A stretch of DNA of 32,500 nt, from NCBI GenBank assembly GCA_905221605.1, contig CAJNDS010002636.1:1-32500 (forward strand), read 5' to 3'. The position numbers were made by a program, and so were the translations under genes. Shown here piece by piece: positions 19,610 to 27,863 of this stretch. Source of the stretch: Symbiodinium natans (lineage: Eukaryota > Sar > Dinophyceae > Suessiales > Symbiodiniaceae). The first letter of the stretch is position 1; every line of letters starts with the position of its first letter. The notes under the pieces are model-generated. The model worked only from the letters and a program-made list of their open reading frames with translations. It was not told where the DNA came from and searched no databases.

Positions 19610-19742
19610 TGCCCTAAACCCTAAACCCTAAACCCTAAACCCGAAACCCTAAACCCTAAACCCTAAAACCCTAAACCCTAAACCCTAAAGCCTAAACCCT
19701 AAAACCCTAAACCCTAAACCCTATAACCCTAAACCCCATAAC
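19610..19742. repeat. (CCCTAAA)n array
   Basis: About eighteen units, left of the exon-like block at 19790. Confidence 0.95.
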
Positions 19743-19789
19743 CCGAAAGAAGGCTTCCCATCTCGCCGTTGAGCTCCAGGCATCGAAAC

Positions 19790-19842
19790 CGGGCCCACCA
19801 CCCAGCGGCTGGCCTCCGACAGCTTCCCAAACCGCACCTCGT
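19790..19842 (-). other. Exon-like block, gene unknown
   Basis: Between CCCTAAA (left) and TTTAGGG (right). The minus strand after a GAAG acceptor reads (D)EVRFGKLSEASRWVVGP with a possible GT donor. Could be the last exon of the fusion gene or a leader exon of Mei2 copy 2; not recognised. Confidence 0.35.
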
Positions 19843-19847
19843 CTTCG

Positions 19848-20290
19848 GGTTTAGGGTTTAGGGTTTAGGGTTTAGGGTTTAGGGTTTAGGGTTTAGGGTT
19901 TAGGGTTTAGGGTTTAGGGTGTAGGGTTTAGGGTTTAGGGTTTAGGGTCAAAGGGTTTAGGGTTTAGGGCTTAGGGCTTAGGGCTTAGGGCTTAGGGTTT
20001 AGGGTTTAGGGTTTAGGGTTTAGGGTTTAGGGTTTTTAGGCTTTAGGGTTTAGGGTTTAGGGTCAAAGGGCAAAGGGTTTAGGGTTTAGGGTTTAGGGTT
20101 TAGGGTTTAGGGTTTAGGGTATAGGGTTTTTAGGCTTTAGGGTTTAGGGTCAAAGGGTTTAGGGTCAAAGGTTTAGGGTTTAGGGTTTAGGGTTTAGGGT
20201 TTAGGGTTTAGGGTTTAGGGTGGGGTTAGGGTCAAAGGGTTTGGGGTTTAGAGCTTAGGGTTTAGGGTTTAGGGTTATAGGGTTTAGGGC
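19848..20290. repeat. Longest TTTAGGG array (about 440 bp)
   Basis: Mostly perfect TTTAGGG, with CTTAGGG units (19968-19998), repeated TTTAGGGTCAAAGGG interruptions and two copies of GTTTTTAGGCTTTAGGG. Confidence 0.97.
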
Positions 20291-20317
20291 TAACCTGTAC
20301 CCTCAACTACCCTGCAA

Positions 20318-20353
20318 TAAAGGGGGCTTTTATACCCTACTCTTCTGGTTAAA
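20318..20353. repeat. Dispersed repeat fragment, copy B
   Basis: TAAAGGGGGCTTTTATACCC then TACTCTTCTGGTTAAA; partner of 9948-9983. Confidence 0.6.
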
Positions 20354-21956
20354 AAAAAGTGGAAGCCTTCACCCCAGACATCCCCCCAAACATTCCCGGA
20401 CCCGCCAAGCTGCTGAACCCCAAAGCGCCTTGAAACCTGTACACCCATGCACCCGAAAATCCTATGCCTCTGGGATGGCCCTTAAAGCATCTGAAAAAAT
20501 ATTCCTGAACATGACCCTCTCAGACCCAAAAAAAGGGGGAAACAAATAAGGCCACGAGGGCATACCCAGGCCCTGCAGCGTGCAGGAATCCACCCACGAA
20601 CCACACCCCGAAAGCTCAAAACCTCTGCTAGGGCATAGGATTAGGGCGACCCTTGGGGATATAGGCCCTTTCTATACGGTCCCTCCTCTAAGAGAGCCAG
20701 AAGAAAGTTCAGAATTCCCTTTTCAGGGCCCCCCTTATCTCCTACCTAGGACTCTGCAACCCAAACAGAAGGTAAATAACCTTAATGAGGCTTAACTATC
20801 CCTAAATAGCCTTAAATTATGAAGGGAACCTACGAAGAGTAGTATAGAGGGGGGGTGGGGCCTAAAACCCATAACCCTAAACCCTAAACCCTAAACCCGA
20901 AACCCTGGGAAACCCCATTGAAAACAGCAGCTGCCAAGCTCGGCACACTTGGGGCGACGCGGTGGATCTGCCAGTCCCGACCATGGTTGCCTCTCCACGC
21001 CGATGTCTTTGCTTTCTCTCCGGGTCTTGCCGTGAAAAACAATAATCACCCAAGGAAAAGGAACTAAAAACATGTATATACATGTGAATAAACTATTAAT
21101 GAATAAAACAAATGAATAAACAAAGAATAAAGACAGATATATATATATATATACATACATATGTATATATGTATACATCCCGCAAGAATCTCAAGCCCAA
21201 ACCCTATACAAGCCCTCAACCGCTTGACCCTCTAAACCCTCGAATCCTCAACCCTGAGCCCCGAAACCTCTCGCGGATGGCTGTAGGAAGGACCCTAAAC
21301 CCTAACCCGCTGTTTAGGGTTTAGGGTTTAGAGGTTTAGGGGTTTAGGGGTTGACGGGTTTAGGGTTTAGGGTTTATAGGGTTTAGGGTAAACCCTTTGG
21401 GGGGCAGCTAAAGAAACAAAGCGGAGGGCGACCCTTGCTTAGGGACCCTTTGGGCTTCTCATCGGGGCTCTGTTGGAGCTGCCTCTCGAGGCATGTAGGC
21501 TATGTAGGGTGTATTCAGCCGTAAAACCCTGAACCATATCCAGACATAAGTATAAGGTGCCCCCCCCCCCCCTGCCGCAAAGATCGACCTAGTTGTGCTG
21601 CTTTCTAAGGATTCAGGCAAGAGATGGGGGGGGGGGGGGGGAATGTAGAGGAGAGCCAGGTGTCCTTATATACATAGGTCGGGATTCAGGCTGCGAGTTG
21701 CTTTTGCGTTGACTGACCTGGCCGACTAAGCACCTCGAAGTGCTTTATCGTCCGGTTCTTCGGGGTTGAAGATTGAGGTTTAGGGTTTAGGGTTTAGGGT
21801 TTAGGGTTTAGGGTTTAGGGTTTAGGGTTTAGGGCTTAGGGCTTAGGGCTTAGGGTTTAGGGTTCTTCGGGGTTGAAGATTGAGGACTGAAGATGCCCAG
21901 GAAAAGTTTCCTGAGCATCTTCAATCCGACACGCCGCAGCCCGAGTAGGCCCGGAC

Positions 21957-22312
21957 ATGTCTAGAGGGACCCAGGCTACCCTGCTAGAAGGCACACGGCG
22001 GGACCCACAGGCCTGCTTTTTAGGAAGGGCATTGGGGAGGGTTCGTTCGAGAAACCCTGTCCCCAGCGATGTTTCATGCACGTCCCCCCCGCCTTTCTTT
22101 CCAAAAAACCGGCCAGCGGGACCTGTCGGGACCTCTTTGTGCTTCCTCTGTAAGACCGGTAGACAGACCTAGACTAGTCTGCCAGAAAGCACAGAACGGG
22201 ACCCTCAGGGCATTTTGTTTGGGAAGGGTGTGGCGGCGGGGGGGGGGGGGGGTACGTTCGAGAAACCCTGTCCCCAGCAATGTTTCACGGACGTCCCCCC
22301 CTCTTGCTTTCC
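21957..22312. repeat. Diverged tandem repeat, unit about 200 bp
   Basis: GTTCGAGAAACCCTGTCCCC then AGCGATGTTTCA... at 22040-22095 recurs at 22255-22310, each preceded by a G-rich stretch and GGGACCC... A third, partial ACGTCCCCCCACTGTTTCC lies at 22387. Confidence 0.8.
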
Positions 22313-22548
22313 CAACTCTAGCTGGCTTTAAGCTTTACCGCGAAGGATCCTTAGAGACCAATAGGAAATAGGATATCTTCAACGTGACGTCCCCCCACTG
22401 TTTCCTAAAGATAGCGGGGGGGAAGTCTAGAGTCTATTTTCGCTCTCACAACACACGCCTGCGCAAGCCTTCTGAATCAGCCTTCTTTACAAACAAACAT
22501 GCCAGCCGTGTCACAAACCTTAAACTCCCTGAGGCAAAACCCTAACCC

Positions 22549-22655
22549 TACTTGAAGGTTCACGGGCAAAAGTAAGGTTAGAAGTACCCTAGATGGGGCT
22601 CTAAGTACAGTGACCGCAATCATACCCCTACTTAGAACTACCCATGAACCTCCAC
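22549..22655. mobile_element. MITE family copy 2, 107 bp
   Basis: Ends TACTTGAAGGTTCACGGGCA and CTACCCATGAACCTCCA (inverted). Flanked by ACCCT on both sides. Confidence 0.7.
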
Positions 22656-22762
22656 CCTAAACCCTAAACCCTAAACCCTAAACCCTAAACCCTAAACCCT
22701 ACACCCTGAACCCTGAACCCTGAACCCTGAACCCTGAACCCTGAACCCTAACCCTAAACCCG
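22655..22762. repeat. CCCTAAA then CCCTGAA array
   Basis: Block of CCCTAAA followed by a homogeneous block of CCCTGAA units. Confidence 0.95.
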
Positions 22763-22796
22763 GTGCCTTCTTGGAGCCGGCGCAAAGCCTGCTCAC

Positions 22797-22883
22797 CGCA
22801 GAGCAGCGCCCGCAGCCGGCGCTGCGGAATGTCGCGGCCGAGCGCCAGAGCCGCCTCGGCCGTCTTGGCCACGAGGAAGCAGC
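22797..22883 (-). CDS. Fusion gene RluA exon
   Basis: (G)CFLVAKTAEAALALGRDIPQ then RRLRALLC. CAG acceptor, GT donor (TGCG|GTGAGC). The usual RVxKxYxALV segment is shortened. Confidence 0.72.
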
Positions 22884-25800
22884 CTGAGCTTTGGGGGTTT
22901 CGGGTTTCGGGTATGGAGGTTGCGGGTTTAGGGGTATGGGAGGCTTAATTAAGGTTTAGGGTTCAGATGTTTGGAGGTCTAGGGTTTAGGGCAGGGTTTA
23001 GGCTTCAGGCTTCAGGCTTCAGGCTTCAGGCTTCAGGCTTCAGGCTTCAGGCTTCAGGCTTTAGGCTTTAGGCTTTAGGCTTTAGGCTTTAGGCTTTAGG
23101 CTTTAGGGTTTAGGGTTTAGGGTTTAGGGTTTAGGTCTCAGGGTTAGGTTTGTGGGAAGGGGTGTTTGGGGTCTGGGGTTTGGAGGCTTAGGGCTTGGGG
23201 TTCAGGGCGGCCTTGATTGGGCATGGGGTTTGATTTCTACGTCGGAGTCGGAGTTTAGTGGCCTTTGCTCTTGAAGTAGGGCTTGGGCTTAGGGCGGCCT
23301 TCACTGGGGAGTTGCTTGCTCGCTAGTACTCCCTAAACCCTCACAAGTGAGGATTTTTGACATGTGTTGCTTAAAGATAAGGAGTTTGCATGTCATGCAA
23401 AATCAGGGATGTAGTTAGGGGGCCTCTTTTCGAAAGGGTTCGAACATCAACGATGGCCGCTGTATTTGAGCAAGCCCCCAAAACTGAACCTTGTATGGAC
23501 CGTAAACCCTAAACTCTAAGCCCATAGGTGGTTTGAAAGGATCCTAGAATTTACAAGATCTAAGAATTATCATCCACCTCCACCCTAAAAAGGGAGTATA
23601 AGGAAGGATTCTACAGTACCCCTTAATTATTGCCCAGTAACCTGGGATTAAAAAGGGTGCCCTTTTTTGCTTAAAGGGGTTTATAAGAGAACCTAAACCC
23701 CCCCCAAAAAAAGGAATAAGGGCACTACTGGGCATGCTAGAATTTCTTCTAAGGGGGGCATGCCCTATAATCCACCCTCACCTTATAAAAGGAGCATCAT
23801 ACCCCTCAATTTCTTTTAAGGGGGCATGTCCAAGACCTCTTTTGAACATTTCCCTGCAAGCGGCCCCCCAGCTCCGCCTCGAGAAAGTGCACGGGCACAG
23901 GCGCGGGCAGCGCGCTTCTCAGCCCTGAGGATGTCAAAGACGGCGCTCGCCGCGCCGCCAGCAGGTTCCTTTTGGGGGGCCAAATAGAACCTTAAAAATT
24001 GGGGGTCGTTATATCGTACACTACGACCATTCCTATTCAGAAATACATGAACCATATAAGCCTTTTTAAGGTATATGAGCCATAAGACCTTTAAGGTATA
24101 TACCTTTAACCCTAGCCCTAAACCCTAAACCCTAAACCCTAAACCCTAAGCCCTAAGCCCTAAGCCCTAAGCCCTAAGCCCTAAGCCCTAAGCCCTATAA
24201 GCCCTAAGCCCTTTTTTGGGGGGGTTCACTTCGTCCCCAAGGTTCGCCAGGGTGCGCACGCCGCCGAAGATGCGCAGCCCCGGTTCCTGCGCCGCCAAAG
24301 AAGGAGAGGCTCCCAAAGAGGCCGCACTAGGGTTTAGGGTTTAGGGTTTAGGGTTTAGGGTTTAGGGTTTAGGGTTTAGGGTTTAGGGTTTAGGGTTTAG
24401 GGTTTAGGGTTTAGGGTTTAGGGTTTAGGGTTTATTGTTTGTCTGGGTAGGTTTGTTTCAGCAAGTGCCCAAAAGGAATGGAACTTGAGGAGATTTTGCT
24501 ATCATGGGGTAGGTTTGGTTTAAGCAAAATACTAGAGAAGATTCATCATGGGGGTTGGTTTGCTTTAAGTATAAAAGAAGCCCCCCAGAAGAATTCCCAA
24601 CTGGCAACGATCTAGTTGCGTGTAGATGATCTTCCTGAAATAAGGACATAGACAACGCGCGCTCGATTCCGGGGCTCCTTGAAGACGACGCCCACGTGGT
24701 CGTCCTGGTACAGCACCGTCAGCTGGCCTTCATAGGGCGATCGGCGGGGGTAGTCCGGCAAGAAGACGACGGTCTTCATCGTCACCGGCTCACTCCACCA
24801 CGCCTGCCGAAGATGCCCTTCCTCCTGTACCCAGACCCGGCCCCTTCCCATCACACGTCGACTCACCGACTCGGTTGGGAAGTGGGATGGCCAGCGTTGC
24901 ATCAAGTAGTCCACGAGCCGAAGGCTGGGGCAGCTCAGAGGGCTCTCGATCAGCAGACACTCACGAGGCTCTCCCTGAGCTGATTTCCCAGCTCCTTTGC
25001 CCTTGCCCTTCAGGCCCTTGCCCTTGACATGAGCTTCAGGAGACGGCGGCGCCTCTTGCGCCGACACATCTCCCGTCAGCCGCTCCAACGCAAGCACGGC
25101 TGCCGGCCAGCCGCCGACTCCCACTTTGTGGCAGGCGAGCTGGCGGAAAGCACGCTCGAGCTGCTTGAGTGAATGAGGGTCCGTGGCGGCAGCCGACTGT
25201 TCCTCACCCACAGGCTCGATGGAGTCCTCCACGGCCTCCTCGTGCACCGACGCAGCCCACGTCTCTTCCTGGAATCCCAAGAGCTGTTGCATCTGCCTGG
25301 CGTGGGCGCGTGTCATGAGCAGAGCAGCCCTCCCTCCGGGCCGCAGCACACGGGCCATTTCCGACAGAAACGCGGGCAACCTAGGTCCCAGAGGAAAACT
25401 AGAAGTACAAAAAGGTGCCATTTTGCTTCAAGGGATCATAAGGCAGCCGAACCCCCCAAAACAAAAATCGCACAAGGGCCCACTCACTCTCCCTAAGGCT
25501 CCATGTACCCATATAGTAGATACCTAGGCCTTAAAGGGGTTCCTATAAGGGTACCTTAAGGCCTAGGTATCCACTATAAGGGTACATGGAGCCTTTGGGT
25601 CTGGGTCCCAGTAGCAGGCCATTGACCCAGACAAGCCGGTTCCGGTTTCCAAATGGCACATCCGTGACGACAAAGTCCACCGACCCTGTCTTCTGCGGCA
25701 GGGCCCGGGCGTCCTCCTGCGACCCCTATAACACCTTATATAACATATAGGGCCCCCTAAAGAACTAGAATATATATATATATATATATATTTTTTTTTG

Positions 25801-27175
25801 GGGGGGGGATATTATAGTAGAGTTATAAAGGGGCCATAAGGGAATACCACTAGTAATTCTTTCGACCCCTATAGTAAACCCGAACCTTCAGCCCTGCAGG
25901 AGTTGTCCAGATCTTCCAAAGATTCGACTCCACTTGACTCACCGTGCTATGCTTATCATGCTTCAACTATAGCTTTCCCAAAACGAGTGTATTGAAATGC
26001 TCGGAGGTTCATGGGTACATATAAGTAAGGAAAGAAGTACCTCTAGTAGTGTGAGAAGCATGTTTGCCATAGTTATGACCCTACTTCTAAGTACCCATGG
26101 ACCTCCGAGTGCCCCAAACCGTAAACCCTGAACCCTAAATCCTAAACCCTCTAAACCCTCTAAACCCTAAACCCTCTAAACCCTCTAAACCCTAAACCCC
26201 CAAACCCTGCCCCTTCTTCTAAAGGTCAGGTGTTCCTGTGCCACCTCGAGCGTCGAGCCGAGCGCGAGGTGAGGCGACGCGGTCTCGGAGTTCAACCGAG
26301 CGGCCTGCCGCTTAACGGCTTGGGGTTTAGGGTTTAGGGTTTAGGTTTTGGGGTTTAGGGTTTGGGGTTTGGGGTTTAGGTGTGGGGGTTTAGGGGTTTA
26401 GGGGTTTCGGGGTTTCGGGGTTTAGGGGTTTAGGGGTTTAGGGTTTATAAGGTTTAAGGTTTAGGCTCCGGCGTGGGGGCTCAGGGTTTTAGGGTTTGAG
26501 GGGTTCCAGGCTTTAGGGGTTGAGGGGCTTAGGGGTGTAAGGTTTAGGGTTCTGTGGTTTAGGGTTTTGGGGGTTTAAGGGTTTTTGGGTTAGGGCTTTG
26601 GGGCTTAGAAGGTTTAAGGTTTAGGGTTTTGGGGTTGAGGGTTTTGGGGTTGAAGGTTTTAGGGTTTTGGAGATCAAGGTTGTTGGGGTTTGCGCCAAGT
26701 TGGATGGTTCTGCGGCAGGAACCCTTCGGGGGTGGGGGGGGGGAGTATTTCGGCAGCTGTTCTCAGGAGGACTCGACCCAGGAGTAACCGAGGAATAACC
26801 TAGGAAACAACAGGGCGCCCCTTTTTGGGTTTTAAAGGGGGTTACAAGGGAACCCAACCCTTAAAAAAATAAATAGGAGCCTACTCCAGGTCCTAGAGGA
26901 CTATGGAACCTGCACCGGCACCGACCTCCACTGCATCATGAACTGCCCATGGCCACGGTTTAGGGTTTAGGGTTTAGGGTTTAGGGTTTAGGGTTTAGGG
27001 TTTAGGGTTTAGGGTTTAGGGTTTAGGGTTTAGGGTTTAGGGTTTAGGGTTTCGTGCGCTAAGACTTAGGGTCCTGGAAGCCCCAGGCACCTGAGTGGCA
27101 TCCCAGCTGATGTCGGACGTCAAGGCACGTACGCCAGGAAGTCGAACAGCTGCCTGCCGCCGCGTCGGATGGAGA
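22797..27175 (-). CDS. THUMPD3/TRM11-like RNA methyltransferase fused to an RluA-type pseudouridine-synthase domain (ends unresolved)
   Basis: The first half is a Rossmann methyltransferase of the THUMPD3/TRM11 type, which makes N2-methylguanosine in tRNA: motif I VGAGAGSIVLL|RTAAE (26935-26742), then TGSVDFVVTDVPFGNRNR with the motif IV DxPFG (25716-25601), then LPAFLSEMARVLRPGGRA (25380 on). After a Lys/Gly-rich linker the same long exon enters an RluA-like domain, VLYQDDHVGVVFK, and continues EPGLRIFGG (24286), VPVHFLEAELGG (23917) and CFLVAKTAEAALALG...RALLCG (22883). Phases are consistent from 25716 to 22797. The catalytic HRLDxxTSG of the RluA family is replaced by HFLEAELGG, so this half may be inactive. 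No THUMP domain and no certain start or stop were found. The exons between 26742 and 25716 are uncertain. Confidence 0.72.
22980..23130. repeat. Variant-sorted telomere-like array
   Basis: About nine CTTCAGG units, then about seven CTTTAGG, then TTTAGGG, in clean successive blocks. Confidence 0.95.
23615..23720. mobile_element. Introner-like family remnant
   Basis: AGTAACCTGGGATTAAAAAG then GGTGCCC...CTTAAAGGGGTTT...AGAGAACC, related to the elements at 26774 and 28111. In an intron of the fusion gene. Confidence 0.5.
23865..23917 (-). CDS. Fusion gene RluA exon with altered catalytic motif
   Basis: SALPAPVPVHFLEAELG, phase-matched to both neighbours. The HFLEAELGG formed across the intron aligns without gap to HRLDxxTSG. 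GC donor. Confidence 0.62.
24115..24205. repeat. CCCTAAA then CCCTAAG array
   Basis: About four CCCTAAA units, then about nine CCCTAAG units. Left flank of the exon at 24228. Confidence 0.95.
24228..24286 (-). CDS. Fusion gene RluA exon
   Basis: EPGLRIFGGVRTLANLGDE plus two bases, after a pyrimidine-rich tract and GCGCAG. Completes the KEPG turn of the RluA fold. Donor GA, or GT two bases earlier. Confidence 0.65.
24328..24435. repeat. TTTAGGG array
   Basis: About fifteen perfect units, right flank of the exon at 24228-24286. Confidence 0.97.
24440..24600. repeat. Three diverged tandem units in an intron
   Basis: GGTAGGTTTGTTTCAGCAAG, GGTAGGTTTGGTTTAAGCAA and GGTTGGTTTGCTTTAAGTAT start units of about 65, 45 and 50 bp. 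Confidence 0.6.
24678..25380 (-). CDS. Fusion gene long exon (methyltransferase end, linker, RluA start)
   Basis: 703 nt, one open frame. RLPAFLSEMARVLRPGGRAA, then an acidic region, then KGKGLKGKGKGAGK (linker), then a stretch with LRLVDYLMQRWPSHF and finally LTVLYQDDHVGVVFK. The junction to the next exon is probably GA-AG (TTCAAG|GAGCC). The frame stays open a few codons further, but the RluA homology continues at 24286. Confidence 0.85.
25392..25600. mobile_element. Introner-like insertion bounded by an 11-bp direct repeat
   Basis: Plus-strand CTAGGTCCCAG (25381-25391) and CTGGGTCCCAG (25601-25611) flank it. Removing the element plus one repeat copy rejoins GLLLGP to RLPAF in frame. Inside are 40-bp arms (25495-25534, 25556-25595) with about two mismatches around a 21-base loop. 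On the plus strand at 25417-25432 GCCATTTTGCTTCAAG resembles the dinoflagellate spliced-leader 3' part. Confidence 0.75.
25601..25716 (-). CDS. Fusion gene exon with methyltransferase motif IV
   Basis: EDARALPQKTGSVDFVVTDV then PFGNRNRLVWVNGLLLGP. Ends in CTGGGACCCAG, which is repeated as CTGGGACCTAG before the next exon. Confidence 0.8.
25717..25880. other. AT-rich insert with direct repeats
   Basis: CGACCCCTATA occurs at 25720-25730 and again at about 25864-25874, around a (TA)n tract (25766-25790) and a T/G run. Looks like another insertion in the fusion-gene intron; simple removal of one copy leaves an in-frame TAG, so it must lie inside an intron. Confidence 0.45.
26000..26109. mobile_element. 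MITE family copy 3, 110 bp
   Basis: Ends CTCGGAGGTTCATGGGTAC and, inverted, CTCGGAGGTCCATGGGTAC: 19-bp terminal inverted repeats with one mismatch. Interior shares AGTAAGG and CTACTTCTAAGTACCCAT-type sequence with copies 1 and 2. Confidence 0.8.
26224..26304 (-). CDS. Fusion gene, probable exon
   Basis: After a GCGGCAG acceptor: AARLNSETASPHLALGSTLE then VAQEHL. GC-rich third positions, CCCTAAA left and TTTAGGG right. Lies where motif II of the methyltransferase is expected. Exact end not fixed. Confidence 0.45.
26315..26680. repeat. Degenerate TTTAGGG/GGTTTTGGGG region
   Basis: About 365 bp of variants, right flank of the exon at 26224-26304. Confidence 0.85.
26742..26766 (-). CDS. Fusion gene, second half of motif I exon
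   Basis: LRTAAEILP, in frame with GSIVL once the 26774-26895 element and one copy of its target duplication are removed. The 3' end is not fixed. Confidence 0.5.
26774..26895. mobile_element. Introner-like element in motif I, with 7-bp target duplication
   Basis: GAGGACT lies on both sides (26767-26773, 26896-26902). Terminal inverted repeats CGACCCAGGAGTAACC and CTAGGACCTGGAGTAGG. Interior GGGTTTTAAAGGGGGTT is shared with the element at 28111. Removal of element plus one repeat restores GSIVL-LRTAAE. Confidence 0.75.
26896..26935 (-). CDS. Fusion gene, first half of motif I exon
   Basis: (VE)VGAGAGSIVL, an SAM-binding glycine loop. The start is uncertain (several AG acceptors between 26935 and 26960). 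Confidence 0.55.
26957..27052. repeat. TTTAGGG array
   Basis: About thirteen perfect units directly right of the motif I exon. Confidence 0.97.
27123..27175 (-). CDS. Fusion gene, possible upstream exon
   Basis: Reads SIRRGGRQLFDFLAYVP before a stop; GT donor possible after LAY. Position just upstream of motif I fits the helix before it in this family. TTTAGGG lies right of it. Confidence 0.35.
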
Positions 27176-27718
27176 TTTACATAAGGTTCAGAGTGCGGTG
27201 TTTAGGGTTTATGGGTTCCTCTGGGTTTAGGGTTTATAGGGTTCAGCTCTATGGCGGCTCTTGAAGTGGTTCATCTCTCCACAGAACGGGACAACAGCTA
27301 AGGCAACAAACAACATGGCCCCGGCACCGACGTAACTTTCGTCAGGGGAGGCGATCGCATTCCAGCGTCACAGCGTGGTATTCTCACACGCTGCCTCCTG
27401 TACACGAGAGTCTTTAAAGAAAAGCTGGAACATGCGGCCAGCGGGCCGTGTCGCTGACATCCCGGCTGCGGAATTTTCCTCGGCGATGCAATCATGCTGG
27501 TCACTTGCAGGCACGTCGACGCCATGGAGGGAGAACTGGCCTGTGATTAGCTTTGATGCCAACGGGGTTGTCCCAGCCCAGTCTGACGCGCGTCGAAGGC
27601 TGCGGTCGTGTATCAGACCTCGTAGCGAAGCACGCTGCGTTCCTTACCGCCGTTGCACGTGCTTTGGAGCAGCCCCGGGATCCACAGCAGGAAGCGGATC
27701 ACTGATGGAATCGCCGCT
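27176..27718. other. Gap between CRAL-TRIO stop and fusion gene
   Basis: About 540 bp of mostly unique sequence, which should hold the CRAL-TRIO 3' UTR and the 5' end of the fusion gene. A minus-strand frame from an ATG at 27562 (MASKLITGQFSLHGVDV...) runs 64 codons and is a possible first exon; unsupported by homology. Confidence 0.35.
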
Positions 27719-27863
27719 CTAGCTAAGGGGAACGGGCTCTGCCCGACCTGCTTCCTCTGCCGGTGCATGGCCACCCAAGAAGGAGGGCAAGCTGGCAATC
27801 TCCAAACCAGAGTGCTTCTCCAATTGGGAGTGGAAGTCTTCCCCAAGGATGCACACCTTCTTC
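27719..27863 (-). CDS. CRAL-TRIO exon 8 (terminal, stop TAG)
   Basis: KKVCILGEDFHSQLEKHSGL then EIASLPSFLGG and a short tail. TGCCAG acceptor. Stop at 27721-27719. Confidence 0.9.

Larger units (their letters stand above)
19583..22796. other. Repeat-rich region between the fusion gene and the Mei2 pair
   Basis: CCCTAAA (19610-19742) and a very long TTTAGGG array (19848-20290) around an exon-like block; unique sequence 20300-20870; AT-rich microsatellite (21060-21180); duplicated 200-bp unit (21957-22312); MITE copy (22549-22655). The 3' end of the methyltransferase/pseudouridine-synthase gene probably lies here: near 20940-21010 the minus strand reads GNHGRDWQIHRV, faintly like the RluA GRTHQIR motif. 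Confidence 0.45.

Noticed and set aside
20891-21178. 95-codon frame with hydrophobic Tyr/Ile-rich start
   Set aside because: The apparent membrane segment is an AT microsatellite translated.
22980-23130. CRISPR-like array
   Set aside because: Units are seven-base tandem repeats without spacers, in a eukaryotic genome.
24458-24655. 65-codon frame continuing downstream of the long fusion exon
   Set aside because: Made of the diverged tandem units; the RluA homology resumes at 24286 instead.
25880-25960. Possible exon reading VESLEDLDNSC
   Set aside because: Joining to the next exon by the flanking direct repeat leaves an in-frame TAG and no family match was seen.
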